In this document: positions 52,281 through 59,728 of the stretch, piece by piece
Position numbering within the stretch: the first letter of the stretch is position 1
Layout of the letters: each line of letters begins with the position of its first letter
Notes under the pieces: generated by a model
Told to the model about the DNA's origin: nothing
Databases searched by the model: none
Seen by the model: only the letters and a program-made list of their open reading frames with translations
Position numbers and translations under genes: made by a program
NCBI RefSeq assembly: GCF_024972775.1
Contig: NZ_CP092282.1
Span: 3,217,001 to 3,281,000 of the forward strand
DNA length: 64,000 nt
Source of the DNA: Dehalobacter sp. DCM
GTDB lineage: Bacteria > Bacillota > Desulfitobacteriia > Desulfitobacteriales > Syntrophobotulaceae
Direction: 5' to 3'

Positions 52281-52435
52281 GTCAGTGTGCCTCACTTCCG
52301 CTTTCGGCTCTTGTGCCATCCATGGCTTCGTCGCTCCCTGCCATCCTTGGCATCCGCGACATTAGGCCCTCCATGGCCGTCACAGCCGCGCTCCGCATCC
52401 GTGCTCCGCTCTGCGCTGGAATGAGCCACCCAGAC
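52281..52435 (-). repeat. Dispersed structured repeat, copy B1 (GGA-loop family, reverse orientation)
   Basis: Read on the minus strand it starts GTCTGGGTGGCTCATTCCAG and ends with AGCCGAAAGCGGAAGTG and a matching inverted end. Inside, three hairpins carry GGA in the loop: GCCA-TGGA-TGGC (52326-52315), TGCCA-AGGA-TGGCA (52352-52339) and GGCCA-TGGA-GGGCC (52378-52365). The middle one is enclosed by a GTCGC/GCGAC stem with GGA and GGGA bulges. Confidence 0.75.
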
Positions 52436-52581
52436 TTACTATTGGGTCATCAAGCAATTTTAAGGGGCGTAACGAAAATTATACCATGTCACGTCAAAAT
52501 ATTTCCCTATATCTTCTGATTTCTTCAAATATTGCAGGATTGCATAGATCCATGAGCGGACGTTAGTGGGAGCGACGTTAA

Positions 52582-52647
52582 GAAACCAACGGTTTCTGTC
52601 CACGGATGGACAACTGTCGCGGTGCCATGGATGGCAAGGAGCGACAG
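52582..52647 (+). repeat. Structured repeat module B2 (GGA-loop family, partial)
   Basis: GAAACC-AAC-GGTTTC (52582-52596), TGTCCA-CGGA-TGGACA (52597-52612) and TGCCA-TGGA-TGGCA (52623-52636) are consecutive hairpins. The last is enclosed by CTGTCGC/GCGACAG (52614-52647) with an AGGA bulge. The enclosed module has the same architecture as the centre of copy B1. The conserved outer blocks of the family are not visible here. Confidence 0.7.
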
Positions 52648-52684
52648 CTTGCAGTAAGCAGCGGGGTTTTGGCATGTTAGCGAG

Positions 52685-52727
52685 GCGATACAGGAAAATA
52701 GTCCAGTGGACTGTTTTTCTGTATCGC
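52685..52727. repeat. Long hairpin downstream of module B2
   Basis: GCGATACAG pairs with CTGTATCGC, continued inward by AAAA/TTTT and AGTCCA/TGGACT. It is a nearly continuous stem of about 19 bp and could terminate or stabilise a transcript from either side. Confidence 0.65.
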
Positions 52728-52747
52728 TGGTTTTAGTCGTGGGAAAC

Positions 52748-52843
52748 GGCATGATACATGTATCATGCCATGCAAGCCTGCAACACCCCAACACCCCAAC
52801 ACCCCAACACCCCAAAAGAAAAGACGCCATTGCTGACGTCTTT
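52748..52843 (+). repeat. Palindrome, 8-bp tandem repeats and hairpin cluster
   Basis: A perfect 22-bp palindrome (GGCATGATACA with its complement, 52748-52769) is followed by four tandem copies of CAACACCC (52781-52812). A hairpin AAAGACG/CGTCTTT (52820-52843) comes next. No frame is present. The tandem array is a likely slippage hotspot. Confidence 0.75.
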
Positions 52844-52898
52844 CACTAAGGGCTAAGTTATGATACGTCCCCTTAAATATCTGTTTCCTTCAAATCAA

Positions 52899-53004
52899 GT
52901 CTGCGTGCCACAGTTCCAGCGACAAGCGGAGCACGGATTGCGTGGCGCGGCAGATAGCGCCACGGATGGCGCTATCTGCCGAAAGCGGAATGTGGCATGC
53001 AGAC
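52899..53004 (+). repeat. Dispersed structured repeat, copy B3 (GGA-loop family, compact form)
   Basis: The copy has clear inverted ends: GTCTGCGTGCCACA at the left and TGTGGCATGCAGAC at the right. It carries the conserved blocks CAGCGACAAGCGGAGCACGG (from 52917) and CCGAAAGCGGAATGTGG (from 52979). Inside are GCA-CGGAT-TGC (52931-52941) and a perfect 14-bp stem with a CGGA loop (52949-52980; arms GGCAGATAGCGCCA and its complement). Confidence 0.8.
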
Positions 53005-53069
53005 AACCCCAGCTATGAGTATTTCTGTCCATGCTTGTACTCGTTATGATGATAAGTGATTTGCCCGGC

Positions 53070-53396
53070 TTAGAAATGCACGGTAAAAATATAGCCTAAT
53101 ACACCACCCAAAACAGCCAGGGCAAAACCGAAACAGCGAAATCCCGCTTTGATCAAAGGGATTTTCTTTTGATTTCTGACCAAAAAGTCCTCATTTTCTT
53201 TCTTAAGTACATCCATCATCTTACCCGGAAGGATGAACGCAAACAAACCAATAATCACATAGGCTCCAAATCCGACATAAACCAGAATATCAAGATTAAG
53301 ATTGCTTCCGAAAAAAAAGGCAATAACCGTCAGTACCACCAAGGTAAAGAATATTTTCTCAAATAAAGTGCGTGACCTTTCAAATATTGGCTTCAT
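53070..53396 (-). CDS. Small membrane protein, unknown function
   Basis: The 108-residue protein has three hydrophobic segments (about 14-32, 38-58 and 85-105) and a charged loop (L-K-K-E-N-E-D-F-L-V-R-N-Q-K-K) between the second and third. I recognise no family. ATG 53396 has AGGAGTGG about eleven bases before it; an in-frame GTG four codons upstream overlaps that site. It stands alone, with repeats downstream and the pheA end upstream. Confidence 0.65.
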   Translation of the reverse strand: MKPIFERSRTLFEKIFFTLVVLTVIAFFFGSNLNLDILVYVGFGAYVIIGLFAFILPGKMMDVLKKENEDFLVRNQKKIPLIKAGFRCFGFALAVLGGVLGYIFTVHF

Positions 53397-53536
53397 CTGA
53401 ACTACCACTCCTGCGTTATATTGGTGTAACTTAATGAATTCCCTTTCATTATAAAACAGGATAGTGAAAAATTATTCAGGTAAATAGTGGCTTTCCCAAT
53501 ATCTTCGGCGGATGTGAGTTTCCATTGGTTTTGAGT

Positions 53537-54721
53537 TTATTCCGTTGTAACCTTGGACAGATGCTTTCTGTCTGCGGGATAGTTGCCTAACAATTGGAAA
53601 TAGGCGCTCTCTTTTTCGATTTCTTCGATTGCCTTCTTCACAACGGGATTATCCAGGTTGCCTTCGAAATCAATATAGAAAAGATACTCCCATGTTTTGT
53701 CCGCCATGGGGCGTGATTCGATTTTCATCATATTGAGACCATTGCGGGCAAAGTGACTCAGCACCCTGTAGAGGGAACCGGGTTCATGGGAAATAGCGAC
53801 TGCCAGGCTGATTTTGTTGCTGCCCTTACGAAATTTCGGATGTCTTCCAATAATAATGAAGCGGGTGAAATTGGCCGGATTATTATTGATTTTTTCAGCC
53901 AATATTTCCAACCCGTAAAGCTCGGCTGCCCGCCTGCTGGCAATCGATGCCTGACCCGGTGTCCCCGCATCCGCTACTTTCTTGGCACTGACGGCTGTAT
54001 TGCTTACCGGGATCTGATTCCACTGCGGAAACTGTTTGAGATAGAGACTGCACTGCTGGAAACCCTGGGAATGAGAACATACGTCTTTAATATCCCCGAG
54101 AGTTGCTCCTTTCAGTGCCAATAGGTTATGGTCGATCTGAATACTCTTCTCACCGACGATGGAAAAGCCATATCGGCATAATAAATCGTAGACGTCGGCA
54201 ATACCGCCGGTAAACGAGTTCTCCAAAGGCAGTACACCGTAATCGATTTCATTCGCTGCCAATGCGTCGAATACATCGTCAAAATTGGTATAATTTTTGG
54301 TCTTGGGGTTATTGCCAAAGTATTCTTTTAACGCTTGTTCGCTGAAAGACCCGGGGATTCCTTGGAAGCCTACCGTTTCGCCGGTTACTTCCTCAACTTC
54401 TTGCAGCTCGGGGAAAACTTTCCACGACCCATTCTCCGGCTTAAAGAAACGCTCCGCCTGAATACCTTTGCTGACATGCATCACAGCCTTCAGGAATTCT
54501 TCGGCTGGTTTAGCCAGTTCTTTGTTTTCTACCTGGGTAATCTTCTGAAGAACTTTACCCTCGCGTGACTCATCGAGAATATTGATATGGTTCGCAATCT
54601 TAAAATCGGCAATTTCTATGACCGTTTCCATCCGGGTTTCAAAAAGTCGGAGCAGTTCATTATCGATTTCATCGATTTTTTGGCGGAGATCCTGCAGTTT
54701 TTTCTTATTTATATCATCCAC
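53537..54721 (-). CDS. pheA: Bifunctional chorismate mutase/prephenate dehydratase (P-protein)
   Basis: The 394-residue enzyme leads chorismate to phenylpyruvate. An AroQ-type chorismate mutase helix bundle occupies about residues 1-90 (L-R-Q-K-I-D-E-I-D-N-E-L). The dehydratase domain follows, beginning G-x-P-G-S-F-S-E and including the T-R-F catalytic motif in N-F-T-R-F-I-I-I-G. A C-terminal ACT domain with E-S-R-P binds phenylalanine for feedback inhibition. The start is GTG 54721, eight bases after AAGGATGG; it overlaps the end of aroC. It is the last gene of the aromatic operon. A fused mutase/dehydratase is usual in Proteobacteria and less so in Firmicutes. Confidence 0.92.
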   Translation of the reverse strand: MDDINKKKLQDLRQKIDEIDNELLRLFETRMETVIEIADFKIANHINILDESREGKVLQKITQVENKELAKPAEEFLKAVMHVSKGIQAERFFKPENGSWKVFPELQEVEEVTGETVGFQGIPGSFSEQALKEYFGNNPKTKNYTNFDDVFDALAANEIDYGVLPLENSFTGGIADVYDLLCRYGFSIVGEKSIQIDHNLLALKGATLGDIKDVCSHSQGFQQCSLYLKQFPQWNQIPVSNTAVSAKKVADAGTPGQASIASRRAAELYGLEILAEKINNNPANFTRFIIIGRHPKFRKGSNKISLAVAISHEPGSLYRVLSHFARNGLNMMKIESRPMADKTWEYLFYIDFEGNLDNPVVKKAIEEIEKESAYFQLLGNYPADRKHLSKVTTE

Positions 54722-55809
54722 GTGACGCCATCCTTTTCTATCATTAAGTCTAATATAGCCAATGCGGCCGCACTTTCCACCACAGGAACGGCCCGGGGCA
54801 CAATACACGGATCGTGCCTTCCCTTGACCCGAATCTCAACTTCTTCATTCCTGGAAATATCCACTGTACTTTGGGCCTTGGCTATCGAAGGTGTCGGTTT
54901 TAATGCCGTTCGAAATAGGAGCGGCATCCCATTGCTTATACCTCCCAATATCCCGCCATTATGATTGGTTAAGGTCTCCACCCGGCTATTCACATAGACG
55001 AAGCTGTCATTAGCTTGGGACCCTTTCATTTGCGTGATGGCGAAACCTGCCCCAAACTCAACTCCTTTGACTGCGGGAATGGAGAAAAGCAGATGAGCTA
55101 TTTTACTTTCCAGCGAATCGAAAAAGGGCGAGCCTACCCCGACAGGCAATCCGATAGCGGCTGTTTCCACAATGCCGCCCAGAGAATCTTCTTCCGCCTT
55201 GGCTAAAAGAATCTGCTGCTGCATTTCTTCTCCGATAGCGCTGTTAAGTACCGGGAAATCCATGCGGGCCAGCTCCTGGATCGAATTAACAGCCAAATCC
55301 AACTCATCAAAGCTTTCTTCCCGAATATTCCCGATGCTCAATACATGTCCGCCAATCGCAATTTCCTTCTTACTGAGGATCTGCTTAGCAATCGCGCCGG
55401 CTAAAACCATCGATGCTGTCAGCCTGCCGGAGAAATGCCCGCCGCCACGGTAATCATTAAATCCGCCGTGCTTGATCATTGCCGTATAATCGGCATGTCC
55501 CGGGCGAAGATTATATTTCAGGTCCTCATAATCGTTGGAATGTGAGTCTTTGTTCCAGATGATAAAAGTCAATGGGGATCCCGTTGTATGCTCATTAAAA
55601 TAACCGCTGATGATCTCAAATTCATCCTTTTCCTGCCGGGGAGTCGAAAGTGCATTTTTCCCCGGTGCCCTTCGGGCTAATTCTGATCGAATAAAATCAA
55701 GATCCAGTTTGATCCCTGCCGGAAGCCCGTTGATGACTATTCCCACACATTTGCCATGGGATTCTCCAAACAAAGAGAGTTTAACATATTCACCCCAGGT
55801 TCCACTCAT
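54709..55809 (-). CDS. aroC: Chorismate synthase
   Basis: The 366-residue FMN-dependent enzyme converts EPSP to chorismate. It has the family signatures G-E-S-H-G-K near the start, R-P-G-H-A-D-Y and the G-G-I-S-N-G-M-P segment. Its ATG at 55809 lies inside the end of aroA, with AGGGATAG as the ribosome binding site, so the genes are coupled. It lies between aroA and pheA in the operon. Confidence 0.96.
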   Translation of the reverse strand: MSGTWGEYVKLSLFGESHGKCVGIVINGLPAGIKLDLDFIRSELARRAPGKNALSTPRQEKDEFEIISGYFNEHTTGSPLTFIIWNKDSHSNDYEDLKYNLRPGHADYTAMIKHGGFNDYRGGGHFSGRLTASMVLAGAIAKQILSKKEIAIGGHVLSIGNIREESFDELDLAVNSIQELARMDFPVLNSAIGEEMQQQILLAKAEEDSLGGIVETAAIGLPVGVGSPFFDSLESKIAHLLFSIPAVKGVEFGAGFAITQMKGSQANDSFVYVNSRVETLTNHNGGILGGISNGMPLLFRTALKPTPSIAKAQSTVDISRNEEVEIRVKGRHDPCIVPRAVPVVESAAALAILDLMIEKDGVTWMI

Positions 55810-57091
55810 CCGCTATCCCTCCCAATCTGGTAAAATCGCGCCAAAAATGAGGATATGATTTTCTTACTGCTTCCGAACCGTTCAAAATCACCGGTCCGCT
55901 TGACTTGATGGACGCGACGGCCAAGGCCATGGCGATACGATGATCATTCCAGCTGTCCACAGTCCCGCCATGGAGAGTTTCGACTCCTTCGATTAAAAGT
56001 CCTTCCTCCTGCTCCCGGATACGCGCTCCCAATGTGTTCAACTCCGTCGCGATTGCTTTGAGACGATCCGATTCCTTAATCCGAAGTCTTCCCGCGTTGA
56101 TGATGCGTGTTGTGCCCTGACTTAGGGCGCCAATAACAGCAAGGATCGGGACTAGGTCCGGACATTGGGACACATCGATCTCGATACCGTGAGTAGCCGC
56201 AGGCAGAACGTCCAATCTGTCCCCCGTTTCGGAAAAAGCCATCTTTGCTCCCATTTGCCAGAGGATATCTAAAATGACGCGATCTCCCTGGAGCGACTGC
56301 CTATTCAAATCATAACACGTAAGCCCGGTTCCAATTGTTCCGGCCACAAGCCAGAAAGCAGTCTGTGAGAAGTCCCCCTCGACGCGAAAGTCTATGGGGT
56401 TATATTTTTGTTTGCCGCCAATGAAAAACGCGTGGTAATCTGAATTTTCAACGATAACACCCGACTGTCTCAGGGCATCGATGGTCAAATCGATATAACC
56501 GCGGGATTCCAAATCGGTCGTAATCACGATGTTGGAGTCCCCCTGAAGCAGCGGGAGCATGAACATGAGTCCGGATATAAATTGTGAGCTGACATTTCCC
56601 GCTATGGAAAATTTGCCCGGCTTGAACCGGCCTGTTATGGTCAATGGAAGCGCTCTGCCCGCCGTTTCGTAAAGGATCCCCTGTTGATCAAACAAGTCGT
56701 AATACGCATTAAGCGGCCGTTCCGACAGCTTGCCTTCGCCGGTAAACGTTACCGGCCCGCCGGTGAGGGTGGCGATGGGTATCAGAAATCGGAGCGTAGA
56801 ACCGGATTCCCGGCAGCGGATCGTATCACGAATAAGTTGGGGCTGTGAGCATCCCTTTAATTCTAATAATCCCGGCTCCTCCGCTTCTGCTGTTGATGCC
56901 AGTATCGATGTCCCCAAGGAAGTCATTCCATCGAGGGTCGCAATAATGTCTTCCGACAAAATCACATTATGGATCCGGCTTACGCCATCGGCAAGTGCTG
57001 CGGAGATAACCGCGCGATGACTGATACTCTTTGAGGGCGGGATCCGGATATCCCCGGATAGATTGGATGGCAGTATGCGCAAACAGGCCAA
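55790..57091 (-). CDS. aroA: 3-phosphoshikimate 1-carboxyvinyltransferase (EPSP synthase)
   Basis: The 433-residue enzyme condenses shikimate-3-phosphate with PEP. Visible motifs are P-P-S-K-S-I-S-H-R-A near residue 18, the R-E-S-G-S-T-L-R-F segment and the C-terminal R-I-K-E-S-D-R-L. The start is TTG 57091, eight bases after AAGGAGAGAG. It follows tyrA by 55 bases and overlaps aroC by 20. Confidence 0.95.
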   Translation of the reverse strand: MACLRILPSNLSGDIRIPPSKSISHRAVISAALADGVSRIHNVILSEDIIATLDGMTSLGTSILASTAEAEEPGLLELKGCSQPQLIRDTIRCRESGSTLRFLIPIATLTGGPVTFTGEGKLSERPLNAYYDLFDQQGILYETAGRALPLTITGRFKPGKFSIAGNVSSQFISGLMFMLPLLQGDSNIVITTDLESRGYIDLTIDALRQSGVIVENSDYHAFFIGGKQKYNPIDFRVEGDFSQTAFWLVAGTIGTGLTCYDLNRQSLQGDRVILDILWQMGAKMAFSETGDRLDVLPAATHGIEIDVSQCPDLVPILAVIGALSQGTTRIINAGRLRIKESDRLKAIATELNTLGARIREQEEGLLIEGVETLHGGTVDSWNDHRIAMALAVASIKSSGPVILNGSEAVRKSYPHFWRDFTRLGGIADEWNLG

Positions 57092-57146
57092 AGTACTCTC
57101 TCCTTCATGCTATGTGTATTCGTGCAATGTACCTATAATATTACCT

Positions 57147-58001
57147 TTAGAATCTCTCGCGGCGCTGACCGGCCTCTTTCAACATGCCGCTCAGCTGTTC
57201 CTGATTATTATCAGCAATTGCTGAACGGATATGCTGAACATTTTCAATAAATTCGTCAATCTGAACCAGAATGTTTTTCTTATTTTCAAGCAGGAGTTCG
57301 CTCCAAAGTTCAGGGTTCATTCTGGCAACTCGGGTCGCATCACGGAAACTCCCCCCAACCAGACTGCCGGTATCCTCAGTATCCCCACTGTTCATCAAAG
57401 CGGCAGCGATGACATGAGGCAGCTGACTGGTCAGAGCGATAACCGTATCATGTTTAGCCGGGGACATCTGAAGCGGCGTCCGAAACCCCAGCCTGAGAAG
57501 CATCTTTTCTATTACGGCGAGACTATCGGGTCGCGTCTCCGCCACGGGTGTCAACAAATAGTTTGCACCTTGAAAAATTGCGGCGCTGGCATTACTGTAT
57601 CCACCCGATTCTTTACCGGCCAGCGGATGCCCGCCAACATAGCTTAGGTCACTCCGCAGGCATCCGTTGATTTCTTGAACCAGTTTTTCCTTGATCCCCG
57701 CGACATCGGTGATAATGGCACCCGACTTGAAATGGGCCAGATTGTTTTTAATGAACGTAACTGACTGGTCAGGATAAGCGGCGATAATAACCACGTCGGA
57801 GCGTTGCAGCGGGATTTCGGCATCTGTAAACCCTTGCGTAATGACGCCGTCCTTTTCTGCCTGATCCAAAATATTCGCATCGATATCTACCGCCCATATC
57901 GCTTTTGGATGTAATTGATGCAATGCCATGGCGAATGATCCGCCAATCAGTCCCAGACCCACTACCGTCATTTCCATACTACTAAAGTCCGGTTCACTCA
58001 A
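57147..58001 (-). CDS. tyrA: Prephenate dehydrogenase
   Basis: The 284-residue NAD-dependent enzyme converts prephenate to hydroxyphenylpyruvate. It has the Rossmann motif G-L-G-L-I-G-G-S and catalytic-region motifs G-G-H-P-L-A-G-K-E and S-Q-L-P-H-V-I. No C-terminal ACT domain is present. The frame is open to 58016, but TTG 58001 lies eight bases after GGAGG and is preferred. It follows aroF by 40 bases. Confidence 0.93.
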   Translation of the reverse strand: MSEPDFSSMEMTVVGLGLIGGSFAMALHQLHPKAIWAVDIDANILDQAEKDGVITQGFTDAEIPLQRSDVVIIAAYPDQSVTFIKNNLAHFKSGAIITDVAGIKEKLVQEINGCLRSDLSYVGGHPLAGKESGGYSNASAAIFQGANYLLTPVAETRPDSLAVIEKMLLRLGFRTPLQMSPAKHDTVIALTSQLPHVIAAALMNSGDTEDTGSLVGGSFRDATRVARMNPELWSELLLENKKNILVQIDEFIENVQHIRSAIADNNQEQLSGMLKEAGQRRERF

Positions 58002-58041
58002 GAAACACACCTCCAAAAAAAGTGCTTTATTGTATCTCTAT

Positions 58042-59061
58042 TTAAAACGATACGATTTTATTGTCAATCGTTGCCAGCTGCCTGAGGGAATTCATCAGGT
58101 CTTTAAAACGTTCCGGCTTGATTGACTGCTGACCGTCACACTTCGCGTTAGCCGGATCATTGTGCACTTCGATCATAACCCCATCAGCCCCGGCCACCAA
58201 AGCCGCTTTAGCCATAGGTTCAACCAACCACCATAACCCCCCGGCATGACTGGGATCGACGATGACCGGCAAATGGCTCAACCGTTTAATGACCGGTATC
58301 GCACCTAAGTCCAGTGTATTGCGTGTATAGGTTTCAAAGGTTCGGATGCCGCGCTCGCAAAGGATCACGTTTTCATTGCCGTGGGCAAGAATATATTCAG
58401 CGGCAAGCAACAATTCCTCAATCGTGGATGATAATCCTCTTTTCAAGATAATGGGCGTCTGAATTTTGCCGACTTCTTTTAATAGTTCAAAGTTTTGCAT
58501 ATTTCTGGCCCCGATTTGGATGATATCGACATCCTCCACAAAACGACTGAGATGCTCTGTCGACATCAGTTCGGAGACAATGGGCAAACCGGTTTTAGCC
58601 CTGGCCAGTTTCAAAAGATCAAGACCGTCTTCCCGTAAACCTTGAAAGCTGTACGGTGATGATCTGGGTTTAAATGCCCCGCCTCGTAAAAAACCGGCAC
58701 CGGCTGCTTTAACCTCCTCAGCGATTTGAAGAATTTGTTCTTCACTTTCAACGGAACAGGGCCCGGCAATCACAGCAAAGTGACCGCCTCCGATTTTTCG
58801 GCCATGGACATCAATAACCGAATCCTCGGGGTGAAACAACCGGTTGACCTTCTTGAAAGGTTCCTGGACATGGATTACTTTTTCCACACTTTCCATGGCA
58901 AGAAACGTATCGGAGTCAATATTACTGGTATTGCCGATCAATCCAAGGATGTGATAATTAACCCCGGTCGATTCATGGATCTCGCACCCCATGCTTAAAA
59001 CTTTGCCTTTTAATCTTTCGATTTCCTCCAACGATGTTCCTGGTTTCATAACAATAATCAT
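58042..59061 (-). CDS. aroF: 3-deoxy-7-phosphoheptulonate (DAHP) synthase, type I-beta with N-terminal regulatory domain
   Basis: The 339-residue enzyme makes DAHP from PEP and erythrose-4-phosphate, the entry to the shikimate pathway. Residues 1-70 form a ferredoxin-like regulatory domain as in Thermotoga-type enzymes. The barrel follows with A-G-P-C-S-V-E-S, K-P-R-S-S-P-Y-S-F-Q-G, the metal cysteine of G-P-C, and D-P-S-H-A-G-G. AAGGAGGAG stands before ATG. It is the first structural gene after the leader and attenuator, so its expression should follow phenylalanine and tyrosine supply. Confidence 0.95.
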   Translation of the reverse strand: MIIVMKPGTSLEEIERLKGKVLSMGCEIHESTGVNYHILGLIGNTSNIDSDTFLAMESVEKVIHVQEPFKKVNRLFHPEDSVIDVHGRKIGGGHFAVIAGPCSVESEEQILQIAEEVKAAGAGFLRGGAFKPRSSPYSFQGLREDGLDLLKLARAKTGLPIVSELMSTEHLSRFVEDVDIIQIGARNMQNFELLKEVGKIQTPIILKRGLSSTIEELLLAAEYILAHGNENVILCERGIRTFETYTRNTLDLGAIPVIKRLSHLPVIVDPSHAGGLWWLVEPMAKAALVAGADGVMIEVHNDPANAKCDGQQSIKPERFKDLMNSLRQLATIDNKIVSF

Positions 59062-59215
59062 ATGCCGTCTCCTCCTTCAATCACTCATTCGTTTTGATTT
59101 TTCCTATCCGTACTTCTAAACGGCGCTTTCAATGACTTTCCTCCTTGATTTATTTGTCTCCCATGGCCTGTTTAATGATTCAAGCTTGAAAATATCTTTG
59201 GCCCAATAAATAAAT

Positions 59216-59245
59216 AGAAGGCCCACTATTTCTAATGAGCCTTCT
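59216..59245 (-). terminator. Attenuator terminator in the aroF leader
   Basis: On the minus strand AGAAGGCTCATT (5' arm, 59245-59234) pairs over all 12 bases, two of them G-U, with AGTGGGCCTTCT (59227-59216). The tail is ATTTATTTATTG. The nine bases GCTCATTAG (59240-59232), which include most of the 5' arm, are perfectly complementary to CTAATGAGC (59324-59316) inside the leader peptide frame. A competing antiterminator can therefore form. Confidence 0.75.
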
Positions 59246-59286
59246 TTAACCTTAACAATTTTACTTTGATTATCTTCTCTCGCCGG

Positions 59287-59463
59287 TCATGCCGCGAAGC
59301 ATGATTTTACCGGATGCTCATTAGTGAAGAGAGACCGTATGCGGTTGTAGAACAAGCAGAAATAACCGGTGCTAAAGTAAAAGTAATAATAGCACAGGCT
59401 AAAGGCGAAAAACGCGAACGTATTGAGTTGTTCTACGGGTCTTTTACCAATGATCGTTTCCAT
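59287..59463 (-). CDS. Phe/Tyr-rich leader peptide of the aromatic amino-acid operon
   Basis: This 58-codon frame starts at ATG 59463 behind CCGGAG and ends at TGA 59289-59287, about 225 bases upstream of aroF. Between residues 16 and 39, 14 of 24 residues are Phe (16, 18, 19, 21, 28, 30, 35, 38) or Tyr (25-27, 29, 34, 39), the composition of an attenuation leader peptide. It follows a perfect sigma-A promoter and precedes a terminator able to refold with its codons 47-50. Shortage of charged tRNA-Phe or tRNA-Tyr should stall ribosomes in the run and favour the antiterminator. The exact switch is inferred. Confidence 0.78.
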   Translation of the reverse strand: METIIGKRPVEQLNTFAFFAFSLCYYYFYFSTGYFCLFYNRIRSLFTNEHPVKSCFAA

Positions 59464-59492
59464 AGGAATCTCCGGTTGTTTAATTTTGGTTA

Positions 59493-59522
59493 ATTATACA
59501 GCAGGCCAACTTCTCATGTCAA
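59493..59522 (-). promoter_or_regulatory. Consensus sigma-A promoter of the aroF operon
   Basis: The minus strand has perfect TTGACA (59522-59517) and perfect TATAAT (59498-59493), separated by 18 bases. Initiation near 59486 puts the leader-peptide start about 23 bases into the transcript. Confidence 0.88.
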
Positions 59523-59668
59523 ACAATTTATTTCTTTTTGAGGAAAATTGTCATCAAATTTCACCTTAAAACCATTTCCATATTTCCGTGAATCGTGATT
59601 TTGCTAAGTTAATGATTAATTTATTCAGGTTTCAATTGGAAACAGCCGTCAAAAGATATCGATTGCTG

Positions 59669-59698
59669 GTATGTAATTCTATTTGACTAACCATAATA
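59669..59698 (+). promoter_or_regulatory. Sigma-G-like forespore promoter of the gerK operon
   Basis: GTATG (59669-59673), an 18-base spacer and CATAATA (59692-59698) match the sigma-G consensus GHATR-N18-CATNHTA. Initiation near 59705 leaves room for the GTG start at 59729 with its AAGGG, and argues against the ATG at 59711. The rest of the gap 59523-59668 shows nothing further. Confidence 0.65.
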
Positions 59699-59728
59699 AC
59701 AGCATAAAGAATGAAGGGAAATCACAAA

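Noticed and set aside
59062-59486. T-box or TRAP control of the aromatic operon
   Set aside because: No T-box motif (AGGGTGGNACCGCG-like) and no series of GAG/UAG triplets was seen; the leader peptide with Phe/Tyr codons fits better.
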